From NCBI RefSeq assembly GCF_027107535.1, contig NZ_CP114283.1, positions 5,890,001-5,954,000 of the forward strand: a stretch of DNA of 64,000 bases, read 5' to 3'. The notes under the pieces are model-generated. The model was not told the DNA's origin, did not search any database, and was given only the letters and a program-made list of their open reading frames with translations. The position numbers and the translations under genes were made by a program. This stretch comes from Streptomyces aurantiacus (lineage in GTDB: Bacteria > Actinomycetota > Actinomycetes > Streptomycetales > Streptomycetaceae). Below, in pieces: positions 6,808 through 16,140 of the stretch; position 1 is the stretch's first letter, and each line of letters starts with the position of its first letter.

Positions 6808-9672
6808 ATGAATGGGCGAATGGCCATTCTCCGTACGATCGACGACGGTGTCACGGTGACCGAGGCGATGCGTCTCGCCCTGGAACACGCTGTGGCGGAA
6901 CTCGGCGGGATCGGCGGCATGGTCCATGTGGGCGGCCCCGAAGGCCTGCGAGGCCTGCATCTGGTCGCGAGCAGTGGTCTGCCCCCGGCCCTGACGGAAT
7001 CCTGGATGCGCATCCCGGACGACGGAGGACTCCCTCCGGTCCGGGCCGTACGCGAAGGGACCCGCATCTGGCTGCCGACGGTCTCGCACGGCGAGCCCGG
7101 CACCACGGCCGCGGGCACGGATTGCGGCCAGGGTCTCGCCACCGTCCCGGTGCCCGGGCCCGACGGACCGCTCGGCGCCCTCACCGTCGTCACCGACACC
7201 CCGCACACACCCGAATCCGGACAGTGGTCCTTCCTGGACTCCGTCGCCGCCTGGGTCGCCGAACGACTGGGCCGTCCTCTCCTGCCCAAGGAGCCGCCAC
7301 CGCCGGAGCATCCGCCGGGCCCACTCCTGCAACAGGCTCTGGAGGCCGTACGCGTCGGTTCCTGGGAGTGGGTCATGGCGACCGACGAGGTGCGGCTGGA
7401 CGATGCGGCGATGACCGTGCTCGGCTTCTCCCCGGATGAGTTCGACCGGCGTGCGGAGACCTGGCTGGACCGCGTCCATCCCGACGACCGGCCCCTGGTG
7501 ACCGCCGAGGTCGACAAGGCGATCCGTGACCGCAGCTCGTACGGCACCGAGTACCGGATGAACCGCGCGGACGGCACCGTCGGATGGGTCCAGGTACGCG
7601 GACAGGTGAAGCTCGCGGACGGCGACCGGCCCGTCGGCATGGTCGGCACCGTCTGGGACACCACCGAGTCCCGCAGCGCCCGTGACGCCATCAGCCGGGC
7701 CCTGCGTCACATGAGCGACGGATTCCTCACCCTCGACCACCAGTGGCGGATCACCTTCCTCAACAAGGAGGCGGAACGCGTCCTCGGCCGCGGTCAGGAG
7801 CTGATCGGGCACCTCGTATGGGATCTCGCCGCGCTGCAGGTGCCCGGCCTGCGGTCCCTCTGCGAGGAGACGGCCGCCGGATCCGCCCCCACCGGGCTGG
7901 ACATCCTGGCACCCAGGACCCGGCGCTGGTCCCACCTTCGGCTGGTACCGCTTCCCGAGGGACTGGCCGTCTTCTTCACCGACATCCACGAGAAGCGGAT
8001 GCGGGACGCCGAGCGCGAGGCGGCCGCCCACGCCCAGGCCGACCGGGCCGCCCGCGTCGGAGAACTGACGGCCGCGCTCGCCAGGGCCATCGGCTCGCAG
8101 GGAGTGGTGGACGCGGTGGCCCGGCACGTACTGCCCCCGTTCGGCGCCGCCGGGCTCATGATCCAGGTCATCGAGGACGAGCACACCCGCGTCGTCGGCA
8201 GCGTCGGCTACCCCCAGGAGTTCGTCGACCGGGTGGACCACCTGCCCGTCTCGGGACGGACCGCGGTCACGGACGCACTGCTCACCCGCACCCCGCAGTT
8301 CTTCTCCTCTCCCGAGGAGTACGCGTCGCGCTACCCGAATCAGGCCGGCCAGCCCGCGGCGGGCCACAAACAGGCGTGGGCCTTCCTTCCCCTGATCGCC
8401 TCGGACCACCCCGTCGGGGTGTGCGTGATCTCCTTCGACCGGCCGCGCACCTTCACCGGCGAGGAACGCACCCTCCTGGTCGCGCTCAGCGGTCTCGTCG
8501 CCCAGGCCCTGGAACGGGCCCGGCTCTTCGACGCCGAACACGTCCGCGCCCAGGAACTGCAGCGCGGCCTCCTCCCCCGGGCACTGCCCTCGGTTCCCGC
8601 CTGCACCTCGGCGGCGCGCTACCTGCCCGCCCGGCAGGGCATGGACGTGGGCGGCGACTGGTACGACATCATCCCGCTCTCCGGGGACCGGGTCGCCCTC
8701 GTGATCGGCGACGTGATGGGCCACGGCACGCCGGAGGCCGCCACCATGGGACGCCTGCGCACGGCCGTGCACACCCTCACCGATCTGGAGCTGCCGCCCG
8801 ACGAGATCCTCGCCCACCTCAACGACATCGTCGCCGAGCTCGGTGACGACTCGTACGCCACCTGCCTCTACGGGGTCTACGACCCGACGACCGGCGTCTG
8901 GGCGTTCGCCTGCGCCGGGCACCCGCCGCCTGCCGTGGTCCGCCCCGACGGCACGGTCGACTTCCCCGAGGTGGCGCTGAACCCTCCGCTGGGAGCCGGC
9001 GCCCCGCCCTTCGAAAGCGTCGAACTCGCGCTGCCCGAGGGCTCACTCCTCGTCCTCTACACCGACGGGCTGGTCGAGTCCGTCAGCCGTGACATCGACA
9101 CCGGTATGGCCCAGCTGGCCCGTCTGCTCGGCGAGGACTCCAGGGACGACCTGGACCTCCTGTGCGAGAAGCTCACCGCCGGTCTGCTCCCCGCGCAGCA
9201 GCAGTCCGCCGACGACGCGGCCCTCCTCGTCGTCCGCGTACGCCGACTGCCCGCCGATTCGGTCGTCGCCTGGCCTCTCTCCCCGGAACCACGGGCAGCG
9301 GGCGAGGCGCGCAGGCGCGTCCGGGAGCAGCTGTCCCACTGGGGCCTCGACGAGCTGACCATGACGACGGAGCTGCTGGCCAGCGAGTTGGTGGGCAACG
9401 TCGTGCGCCACGCCAAGGGACCGGTTCAGCTCCGCCTGGTGCGCAGTCGCACCCTGATCTGCGAGGTCTCCGACGGCAGCCTCACCACGCCTCGGATCCG
9501 CCGGGCGTCCGAGACCGACGAGGGGGGCCGAGGCCTGCAACTGGTTGCCGCGCTGTCCCAGCGGTGGGGGACGCGCTACACCGCGACCGGCAAGTGCATC
9601 TGGACGGAACAGGCCCTGACCGGCCCGGAATCACCCGATGCCGTCATGTCCTTCTTCGACCGAGCCGCCTGA
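6808..9672 (+). CDS. GAF-PAS-PAS-GAF-SpoIIE phosphatase with C-terminal RsbW-like ATPase
   Basis: About 954 residues. Order of domains: GAF-like (10-160), PAS (190-300, ending VGMVGTVWDTTESRSA), a second PAS (about 305-395), GAF (420-585), a SpoIIE/PP2C phosphatase (about 600-815, with MDVGGDWYDI and VIGDVMGHG carrying the metal-binding Asp residues), then a histidine-kinase-like ATPase (825-945, ELLASELVGNVVRHA as N-box and DEGGRGLQLV as G-box). It therefore holds both the phosphatase and the anti-sigma-kinase half of a partner-switching module. Start is uncertain: ATG 6808 follows TATATT by six bases, so the message may be leaderless; ATG 6784 also fits. No membrane segment is seen. Confidence 0.87.
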   Translation: MNGRMAILRTIDDGVTVTEAMRLALEHAVAELGGIGGMVHVGGPEGLRGLHLVASSGLPPALTESWMRIPDDGGLPPVRAVREGTRIWLPTVSHGEPGTTAAGTDCGQGLATVPVPGPDGPLGALTVVTDTPHTPESGQWSFLDSVAAWVAERLGRPLLPKEPPPPEHPPGPLLQQALEAVRVGSWEWVMATDEVRLDDAAMTVLGFSPDEFDRRAETWLDRVHPDDRPLVTAEVDKAIRDRSSYGTEYRMNRADGTVGWVQVRGQVKLADGDRPVGMVGTVWDTTESRSARDAISRALRHMSDGFLTLDHQWRITFLNKEAERVLGRGQELIGHLVWDLAALQVPGLRSLCEETAAGSAPTGLDILAPRTRRWSHLRLVPLPEGLAVFFTDIHEKRMRDAEREAAAHAQADRAARVGELTAALARAIGSQGVVDAVARHVLPPFGAAGLMIQVIEDEHTRVVGSVGYPQEFVDRVDHLPVSGRTAVTDALLTRTPQFFSSPEEYASRYPNQAGQPAAGHKQAWAFLPLIASDHPVGVCVISFDRPRTFTGEERTLLVALSGLVAQALERARLFDAEHVRAQELQRGLLPRALPSVPACTSAARYLPARQGMDVGGDWYDIIPLSGDRVALVIGDVMGHGTPEAATMGRLRTAVHTLTDLELPPDEILAHLNDIVAELGDDSYATCLYGVYDPTTGVWAFACAGHPPPAVVRPDGTVDFPEVALNPPLGAGAPPFESVELALPEGSLLVLYTDGLVESVSRDIDTGMAQLARLLGEDSRDDLDLLCEKLTAGLLPAQQQSADDAALLVVRVRRLPADSVVAWPLSPEPRAAGEARRRVREQLSHWGLDELTMTTELLASELVGNVVRHAKGPVQLRLVRSRTLICEVSDGSLTTPRIRRASETDEGGRGLQLVAALSQRWGTRYTATGKCIWTEQALTGPESPDAVMSFFDRAA

Positions 9673-9814
9673 TCGCCCGTCACCGTGCCGGCGGGCCCTC
9701 GCCCTGCCCGCCAGGAGGGTCCGCCCGCCCCTCGAACCGGCACAGGGCCTAGCTCACAGGCGGACGCCCCGGGTGGACAGGCCGTCATCGCAACCGGGGG
9801 CATCCGCCGTGGGA

Positions 9815-11215
9815 TCAGCGGCCGACGCGGATCAGCTCTGTCAGATAACGCCACAGTGACGAGCGCTGCCGGGCGGACGGGTCCGGGATCACCGTTTCGG
9901 CGGTCTCGGGTGCGGCGTCCGGCGCCCGCCGTCGCTCGGGCACCGGAGAGAGCTCGTACCGTACGGGCAGCGAACGCAGGCCCCGCATGAAGGGCGAGGA
10001 GCGCCAGGGCAGTTGGTCGACCGGCAGGGCGAGGTCCAGATGGGAGAACCGCTCGAACAGGCGGCCCACACCGACCGCCGCGACCGTCGACGCCAGTTCG
10101 CGCGCGGGACACTGGCGACGGCCCGCACCCCATGACAGATGTGCCCGGGTGCTGACCGTCGTGCTCGGGCACACGTTGTCGGAGAAGAGCGGGTCGGCGT
10201 GCGCCGCGGCGGAGGAGACCCACACCGGATCGCCCTCCCGGATCGTGTAGTTGCCGAGCGGGGTGTCCTTGGCGGCGAATCGCGGTACGAAGTTCACCAG
10301 CGGCGGCTTCCGCATGACCACGCGGTTCATGGACTCCCTGACCAGCCCGGCGGACAGGCTGGCCCGGACGCCGCCCTCACCCGAGATGACCTCGACCACC
10401 GTGTTGGAGACGAGGATGCCGACGTGGTCGGACGTCATGCCCAGCAGCATGAACAGTTCCCGGGCCAGCTCGTCGAGCGAGAGGTCGGGGTGCGCCGCCA
10501 GCAGGTACGAGGGGAAGTCGTCCCCGGGCTTCTCCCGCTTCGCCGCCGCGAGCTCCGCCAGCGTCGCGAGCAGCCGTTCCAGGGCGGGCTCGGCGTCCGG
10601 CCCCGCGTCCAGCACCCGCCACATGTCCATCAGCGCGTCGTCGCCCTGCGAACCGGGAAATCCGAGCAGATGGCTCGCCACCATCAGCGGCAGCGGCCTC
10701 GCGAACTGGGCGGACAGGTCCGCCAGTCCGGTCCCGCCGGCCTGTCCGACCAGGGTGATCAGTTCGTCCGCGTAGGCGGTGACAGCGGCCTTGAGCCTCT
10801 TCGCCTGAGGGTGGCGCGGGTCCTGGAACGGCTTGAGAGCCATGTCCCACGCCGTCCGCAGCGGCTGGTACCCCGGCCCGCCCTGGATGAGCACGTGATT
10901 GACCTCGAGCGACGGTCCGAGCGGCCAGTCGCCGGGCACCCGGCCCTCCGAACGGGCCCGCCACCTCTCCAGCCCCTTCGGCCACCCGTCGTCGTCCTGG
11001 AGTACGTCGAACGCCTCCCGGTAACCGAGGACCAGCCAGGCGGGTACCCCGAGAAGGTCGACGGGAGCCACCGGGCCGTGCCGCTGCCTCAGCCGCTCGT
11101 ACACGAGCGAGGGACGCGTCTCGTAGTCCCGGGTCAGCAGCGGTTCAGGCGACATCTCCTCCAACCGCGTGCCGTCCAGATCCACGGATCCGCCCTCACC
11201 CGTCCGGGATTCCAT
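9815..11215 (-). CDS. Cytochrome P450 lacking the ExxR motif (CYP157-like)
   Basis: 466 residues from ATG 11215, preceded by GGAGGGG. The heme loop is LSWGAGRRQCPARELA, with Cys about residue 369 as iron ligand. The K-helix reads NRVVMRKPPLVNFVPRFA; counted back from the PP pair, the normally invariant ExxR positions are RVVM (about 298-301), so both Glu and Arg are replaced. The I-helix region LGMTSDHVGILVSN also lacks the usual acid-Thr pair. These features are known for the CYP156/CYP157 group that often sits in Streptomyces conservons, but no conservon genes are next to it. It converges on the SpoIIE-type gene. Substrate and even catalytic competence are unknown. Confidence 0.85.
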   Translation of the reverse strand: MESRTGEGGSVDLDGTRLEEMSPEPLLTRDYETRPSLVYERLRQRHGPVAPVDLLGVPAWLVLGYREAFDVLQDDDGWPKGLERWRARSEGRVPGDWPLGPSLEVNHVLIQGGPGYQPLRTAWDMALKPFQDPRHPQAKRLKAAVTAYADELITLVGQAGGTGLADLSAQFARPLPLMVASHLLGFPGSQGDDALMDMWRVLDAGPDAEPALERLLATLAELAAAKREKPGDDFPSYLLAAHPDLSLDELARELFMLLGMTSDHVGILVSNTVVEVISGEGGVRASLSAGLVRESMNRVVMRKPPLVNFVPRFAAKDTPLGNYTIREGDPVWVSSAAAHADPLFSDNVCPSTTVSTRAHLSWGAGRRQCPARELASTVAAVGVGRLFERFSHLDLALPVDQLPWRSSPFMRGLRSLPVRYELSPVPERRRAPDAAPETAETVIPDPSARQRSSLWRYLTELIRVGR

Positions 11216-11381
11216 CGTCTCGCCACCCCTCCAACACTCCCTGTACCGACGCCCCTTCAGCCGGTAGCCGGAAACCTTGGGGACCCTACCCCAGGCCCCA
11301 CCTGCGAAGGAACGACGGGGCGTGCCGGCCGCACCGCCGGACGAGCGGTGGTCGCACCGCCCGCCGCGACGGCTCCGCTTC

Positions 11382-11397
11382 ATTGAAACCGTTCAAT
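11382..11397. promoter_or_regulatory. Inverted repeat resembling a LacI-family operator
   Basis: ATTGAA-ACCG-TTCAAT has perfect six-base arms and resembles the TTGAAA-type half sites of LacI-family sugar repressors. It lies about 155 bases before the rhamnosidase start. Confidence 0.45.
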
Positions 11398-11515
11398 CCT
11401 CGACGGCGCGGACACCTCAGACCCCATCGGAGGTCCGGCCATTATCCGACGGATCGTCAAGAAAATGCCACACACTCATTGACCCTCACCCCGTACGCCT
11501 CTACGTTCACCGGCG

Positions 11516-11527
11516 TGAATCGATTCA
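11516..11527. promoter_or_regulatory. Perfect 12-bp palindrome before the rhamnosidase
   Basis: TGAATCGATTCA is a perfect palindrome 14 bases upstream of the AGGAG ribosome site (11541-11545). A repressor bound here would block transcription close to the start. It is distinct in sequence from the repeat at 11382, although both share GAA/TTC arms. Confidence 0.5.
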
Positions 11528-11550
11528 TATCTCCTATCTGAGGAGTCCCA

Positions 11551-14500
11551 GTGATCAGCAGGAGGAACATCCTGGCGGGTACGGCGGCAACCGTGGCCGC
11601 CGCGGCCACCGACGCCGGTTCCGCGGTGGCCGCACCGGCTTCCCCACCGGCCCGGGCAGGCACGCACCGCGGCTCCCTGCGCGTCACCGCGCCGACCGTC
11701 GAGTACGTGCGGCATCCCCTGGGCATCGACGTACAACGCCCCCGGCTGAGCTGGCCGATGACATCGGACGAGCCCGGCGCGCGTCAGAGCGGCTATCGGA
11801 TCCGCGTGGCCTCCAGCGCCACGCGCCTCACCCACCCGGACGTCTGGGACAGCGGAAGGATCGCGTCCGACGAGTCCGTCCTGGTGTCCTACGCGGGACC
11901 TCGGCTCAAGCCCCGCACACGCTACTTCTGGTCCGTCCGCGTGTGGGACGGCGACGGCAACGCCTCGGCCTGGAGCGAGCCGTCGTGGTGGGAGACCGGC
12001 CTCGTGGACGCCGCGCAGTGGTCCGCACAATGGGTCTCCGCTCCCCCGGCCCTCACGGACGCCCCGTCCTTCGAGGGCAGCGCCTGGATCTGGTTCCCGG
12101 AAGGCGAACCGGCCACCAGCGCACCGGCCGCCACCCGTTGGTTCCGCCGCGTCGTCGAACTCCCGGACGCGGTCACCGCGGCGACCCTGGCCATCACCGC
12201 CGACAACGTGTACGCCGTCTCCGTGAACGGCACCGAGGTGGCCCGCACCGACCTCGCCACGGACAACCAGGGGTGGCGCCGCCCCGCCGTCGTCGAGGTC
12301 CTCGCCCCACTGCGTACGGGCAGGAACGTCCTGGCGGTCGAGGCCACCAACGCGACCGTGGGGCCCGCCGGCCTGATCGCCGTCCTCAGTCTCCGCACGG
12401 CAACCGGCGAACAGCGGATCATCACCGACGACTCCTGGAGGTCGACGGACAAGGAACCCGCCGCGGACTGGCGAGGGGCCGACTTCGACGACAGCGGCTG
12501 GCCGGCGGCGAAGGAGGCAGCCGACTGGGGAGCCGGGCCGTGGGGGAAGGTCGTCCCCGCCTCGTTCGCCGCCCATCAACTGCGGCACGAGTTCAGGCTT
12601 CCACGCAAGAAGGTGGCGCGCGCCCGCCTGTACGCCACGGCCCTCGGCCTGTACGAAGCCCACCTCAACGGCCGCCGCGTGGGCCGCGACCAGCTCGCCC
12701 CCGGCTGGACCGACTACCGCGAGCGCGTCCAGTACCAGACCTACGACGTGACCACGCTCGTGCGGCCGGGCGCCAACGCCATCGGCGCGTACGTGGCGCC
12801 GGGCTGGTACGCCGGCAACGTCGGCATGTTCGGTCCCCACCAGTACGGCGAACGCCCGGCCCTGCTGGCGCAGTTGGAGGTGGACTACGCCGACGGAACG
12901 AGCGAACGCGTCACCTCGGGCACCCACTGGCGGGCCGCCTCCGGGCCGATCGTCTCCGCCGACCTGCTGAGCGGCGAGACGTACGACGCACGCAAGGAGA
13001 CCTCCGGCTGGACATCGCCGGGCTTCGACGACCGGGCCTGGCCCGGTGTGCGCGCCGCGGGTGACGCCGCTCCCCCTCTGATCGTGGCCCAGCTGGACGG
13101 TCCGGTCCGCGTGACCGAGGAACTCCCGGTCAAGCAGGTGACCGAACCCGCGCCGGGTGTCTTCGTCTTCGACCTGGGCCAGAACATGGTCGGATCGGTA
13201 CGGCTGCGTGTCTCGGGAGACGCCGGGACCACCGTTCGCCTCAGACATGCGGAGGTCCTCAACCCGGACGGCACCCTCTACACCGCGAATCTGCGCACCG
13301 CCGCGGCCACCGACACCTACATCCTCAAGGGCCGCGGCGAGGAGACGTACGAGCCGCGCTTCACCTTCCACGGCTTCCGCTACGTGGAGGTGACGGGATT
13401 CCCCGGTACTCCGTCCGCGGGAGCCGTCACCGGTCGCGTCCTGCATACGTCGGCGCCGTTCACCCTCGACTTCGAGACCGACGTCCCGATGCTCAACAAG
13501 CTGCACAGCAACATCACTTGGGGCCAGAGGGGCAACTTCCTCTCCGTCCCGACGGACACCCCCGCACGCGACGAACGCCTGGGCTGGACGGGCGACATCA
13601 ACGTCTTCGCTCCGACAGCCGCGTACACGATGGAGTCGGCCCGCTTCCTCACCAAGTGGCTGGTGGACCTGCGGGACGCGCAGACCGCGGAGGGTTCCTT
13701 CACCGACGTGGCACCCACGGTCGGCGCGCTCGGTGACGGCGTCGCGGGATGGGGCGACGCGGGCGTCACGGTCCCCTGGTCCCTGTACCAGGCGTACGGT
13801 GACCTGCAGGTCCTCGACGACGCCTGGCCGTCCGTGCAGGCCTGGCTGAAGTACCTGGAGAGGAACAGCAGCAACCTGCTGCGGCCGGCCAGTGGTTACG
13901 GCGACTGGCTGAACGTCTCCGACGAGACACCCAAGGACGTCATCGGCACCGCGTACTTCGCCCACAGCACCGACCTCGCGGCCCGCATCGCCGAGGAGCT
14001 CGGCAAGGACGCCGCCCCCTTCACCGGCCTCTTCGAGCGCATACGCACGGCGTTCCAGAAGGCGTACGTCACCACCGACGGCCGAGTGAAGGGTGACACG
14101 CAGACGGGCTATGTCCTGGCCCTGTCGATGGACCTCCTGCCCACAGAGCTGCGAACGGCGGCCGCCGACCGGCTCGTCGCGCTGATCGAGGCCAAGGACT
14201 GGCATCTGTCGACGGGCTTCCTCGGTACGCCCAGGCTGCTGCCCGTCCTCACCGACACAGGGCACACCGATGTCGCGCACCGTCTGCTCCAGCAGCGGTC
14301 CTATCCCGGCTGGGGCTACCAGATCGACAAGGGCGCCACCACGATGTGGGAGCGCTGGGACTCCGTCCGGCCCGACGGCGGCTTCCAGACCCCGGACATG
14401 AACTCCTTCAACCACTACGCCTACGGGTCGGTGGGCGAGTGGATGTACACGAACATCGCCGGGATCGCGGCGGGCCGGCCCGGTTACCGGGACATCGTCG

Positions 14501-14760
14501 TCCGACCTCGTCCGGGCGGGGGTGTCACCTCCGCACGCGCCACGTTCACCTCGGTCCGCGGTCCCGTCTCCACCCGGTGGCGACAGCGCTCCGGCGGGTT
14601 CGACCTGACGTGCTCAGTGCCCGCCAACACGACAGCCGAGGTGTGGATCCCCACGCCCGCCCCAAAGGCGGTCACCCACACTCCCGCGACGTTCCTGCGC
14701 AGTGAGGACGGCTGCGCGGTGTACCGGGTCGGCTCGGGCACCCACCGCTTCGCCACGTGA
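11551..14760 (+). CDS. Secreted GH78 alpha-L-rhamnosidase
   Basis: 1069 residues from GTG 11551, with AGGAG six bases upstream. MISRRNILAG and the alanine-rich stretch after it are a twin-arginine signal. Residues about 45-150 form a fibronectin-like N-domain (PRLSWPM, SGYRIRVAS, YFWSVRVWD); 190-560 hold the jelly-roll carbohydrate-binding modules usual for GH78; residues about 580-990 are the (alpha/alpha)6 catalytic barrel, with PARDERLGWTGD near 674, the family signature containing catalytic acidic residues. Length is typical. It releases rhamnose from rhamnogalacturonan or glycosides outside the cell. Two palindromes upstream suggest sugar-dependent repression. Confidence 0.92.
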   Translation: MISRRNILAGTAATVAAAATDAGSAVAAPASPPARAGTHRGSLRVTAPTVEYVRHPLGIDVQRPRLSWPMTSDEPGARQSGYRIRVASSATRLTHPDVWDSGRIASDESVLVSYAGPRLKPRTRYFWSVRVWDGDGNASAWSEPSWWETGLVDAAQWSAQWVSAPPALTDAPSFEGSAWIWFPEGEPATSAPAATRWFRRVVELPDAVTAATLAITADNVYAVSVNGTEVARTDLATDNQGWRRPAVVEVLAPLRTGRNVLAVEATNATVGPAGLIAVLSLRTATGEQRIITDDSWRSTDKEPAADWRGADFDDSGWPAAKEAADWGAGPWGKVVPASFAAHQLRHEFRLPRKKVARARLYATALGLYEAHLNGRRVGRDQLAPGWTDYRERVQYQTYDVTTLVRPGANAIGAYVAPGWYAGNVGMFGPHQYGERPALLAQLEVDYADGTSERVTSGTHWRAASGPIVSADLLSGETYDARKETSGWTSPGFDDRAWPGVRAAGDAAPPLIVAQLDGPVRVTEELPVKQVTEPAPGVFVFDLGQNMVGSVRLRVSGDAGTTVRLRHAEVLNPDGTLYTANLRTAAATDTYILKGRGEETYEPRFTFHGFRYVEVTGFPGTPSAGAVTGRVLHTSAPFTLDFETDVPMLNKLHSNITWGQRGNFLSVPTDTPARDERLGWTGDINVFAPTAAYTMESARFLTKWLVDLRDAQTAEGSFTDVAPTVGALGDGVAGWGDAGVTVPWSLYQAYGDLQVLDDAWPSVQAWLKYLERNSSNLLRPASGYGDWLNVSDETPKDVIGTAYFAHSTDLAARIAEELGKDAAPFTGLFERIRTAFQKAYVTTDGRVKGDTQTGYVLALSMDLLPTELRTAAADRLVALIEAKDWHLSTGFLGTPRLLPVLTDTGHTDVAHRLLQQRSYPGWGYQIDKGATTMWERWDSVRPDGGFQTPDMNSFNHYAYGSVGEWMYTNIAGIAAGRPGYRDIVVRPRPGGGVTSARATFTSVRGPVSTRWRQRSGGFDLTCSVPANTTAEVWIPTPAPKAVTHTPATFLRSEDGCAVYRVGSGTHRFAT

Positions 14761-14922
14761 TCCGTTGAGTCCGGTGCGGGTTCCCGGCCGCGGCGAACGG
14801 TCCGGCCGGGGACCCGTCCACCACCCACTTCACCGCTGCGTGACCGCGGCCGGCGCACTCTCGGTGCCGCAAGGTTGGCAGGGGCGCGGAGAAGCGCGGT
14901 GGGGTCCCCATAGGGTGATCGC

Positions 14923-16038
14923 ATGTCTGCCTCGTTGAGTTCCGCCAGATCCCGCGCCGCGTTGCGCGCATCGGCGCGAGTTTCCGTCGATCTGCTGCTG
15001 GTCCTGGTGATGACCGCCGTGACCCTCTGGCTTCTGGGCCGGATGTGGTCCGTGGTCTGGCCTCTCATAGTGGGACTGCTCCTGACCACCCTGACCTGGC
15101 CCCTGGCTCGCTTCCTGAGACGGCACGGATGGCGTCCCGCACTGGCGGCCTCCGCCGTGACCGTCCTGTTCCTCCTGGTGGCCTCGGCCGTCGTGGCGCT
15201 GATCGCGGTCCCGGTGGCCTCCCAGTCCGGCGAGCTGACCGACGGGGTGGTGGCCGGCATCCGCGAGCTGCGTGACTGGGCTGCCGGCCCGCCGCTGAAC
15301 ATCGGCGAGGACCAGATCGCGGGCGCCCTGGACGACGCCGTCGCCCGTATCCAGAAGAGTGCCGGCAGCATGGTCACCACGGTCGTCACCGGCGTGAGCA
15401 CCGTGGTCAACGGTGTGGTCACCGCCGTCCTGGCGGTCTTCCTGATGTTCTTCTTCCTCAAGGACGGGCCGCGGTTCCTGCCGTGGCTCGCCCGTCAGCT
15501 GCCCGGCCGGCTCGCCACCGACGTCCCGATCGTGGCGGCGCGCAGCTGGGACACCCTGGGTGCGTTCGTGCGGTCGCAGGCGGCCGTCGGTCTGATCGAC
15601 GCCGTCCTCATCGGTCTCGGTCTGTGGGTGGTGGACGTACCTCTGGTGCTCCCGCTCGCGGTGCTGACCTTCGTCTCCGCGTTCGTGCCGATCGTGGGCG
15701 CCCTGTTCGCCGGCTTCGTGGCGGTGCTCATCGCCCTGGTGTCGAACGGCCTGACGGACGCGCTGATCGTGCTGGCGATCATCATCGTCGTGCAGCAGCT
15801 CGAAGGAAACGTGTTCCAGCCGATGATCCAGAGCCGCGGGCTCGGTCTGCACGCGGCTGTGATCCTGCTGGCGGTGACCCTCGGCGGCAGCCTGGCCGGC
15901 ATCGTGGGCAGCCTGCTCGCCGTCCCGGTCGCCGCGCTGATCGCGGTGGTCTGGAACTACCTGCGCGAGCAGCTCAGCGAGCCGCCGCAGGAACCGGACA
16001 CCGGCGAACCGCAGACCGGTGCCGCCGTCGCCTCCTGA
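14923..16038 (+). CDS. AI-2E family (PerM-type) membrane transporter
   Basis: 371 residues, integral membrane. Two hydrophobic segments near the N-terminus (28-70), another at about 80-105, then a charged helical stretch (110-155), and a cluster of further segments from about 160 to 355 separated by short loops. FLKDGPRFLPWLARQLP and VQQLEGNVFQPMIQSRGLGLHA are recurring signatures of the AI-2E transporter family. Despite the name, members are linked to autoinducer export, Na+/H+ exchange or unknown roles; the substrate here cannot be predicted. The C-terminal 30 residues are a Pro/Glu-rich tail. It stands alone, converging with the secreted SRPBCC gene. Confidence 0.88.
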   Translation: MSASLSSARSRAALRASARVSVDLLLVLVMTAVTLWLLGRMWSVVWPLIVGLLLTTLTWPLARFLRRHGWRPALAASAVTVLFLLVASAVVALIAVPVASQSGELTDGVVAGIRELRDWAAGPPLNIGEDQIAGALDDAVARIQKSAGSMVTTVVTGVSTVVNGVVTAVLAVFLMFFFLKDGPRFLPWLARQLPGRLATDVPIVAARSWDTLGAFVRSQAAVGLIDAVLIGLGLWVVDVPLVLPLAVLTFVSAFVPIVGALFAGFVAVLIALVSNGLTDALIVLAIIIVVQQLEGNVFQPMIQSRGLGLHAAVILLAVTLGGSLAGIVGSLLAVPVAALIAVVWNYLREQLSEPPQEPDTGEPQTGAAVAS

Positions 16039-16074
16039 CAGAGCGCCCGAGCCTCGTACACCGAGTTCCCGCAG

Positions 16075-16105
16075 GCGGGGCCGCTCCACACGACACAGCC
16101 GTGAC
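16075..16105 (-). repeat. Remnant copy of part of the downstream SRPBCC gene
   Basis: These 31 bases match 16370-16400 at 29 positions, in the same orientation. Read leftward they encode CVVWSGPA, the same peptide found in the secreted SRPBCC gene, flanked by unrelated sequence. This looks like a leftover from an ancient duplication or a copying error between the transporter end and the SRPBCC stop. Confidence 0.7.
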
Positions 16106-16140
16106 ACGGACCGTGCACCATCTCACTGCCGCGTTCCGTG

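Larger units (their letters stand above)
11216..11550. other. Intergenic control region of the rhamnosidase and P450 genes
   Basis: 335 bases between divergent starts. No gene is seen. It holds two palindromic operator candidates, listed separately, and an AT-richer stretch around 11440-11530 that probably contains the rhamnosidase promoter. Confidence 0.5.

Noticed and set aside
6400..8922. 840-codon open frame on the minus strand across the SpoIIE-type gene
   Set aside because: High GC keeps the antisense frame open; composition is Gly/Val/Arg-rich and without any recognisable domain, while the plus strand has clear GAF, PAS and SpoIIE domains.
9673..9814. GC-rich inverted segments as terminator between SpoIIE-type gene and P450
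   Set aside because: Only weak GGCGGG/CCCGCC pairing was seen, not better than expected for this base composition.
11476..14415. 979-codon open frame antisense to the rhamnosidase
   Set aside because: A GC-driven shadow of the GH78 gene; no family match and no ribosome site.
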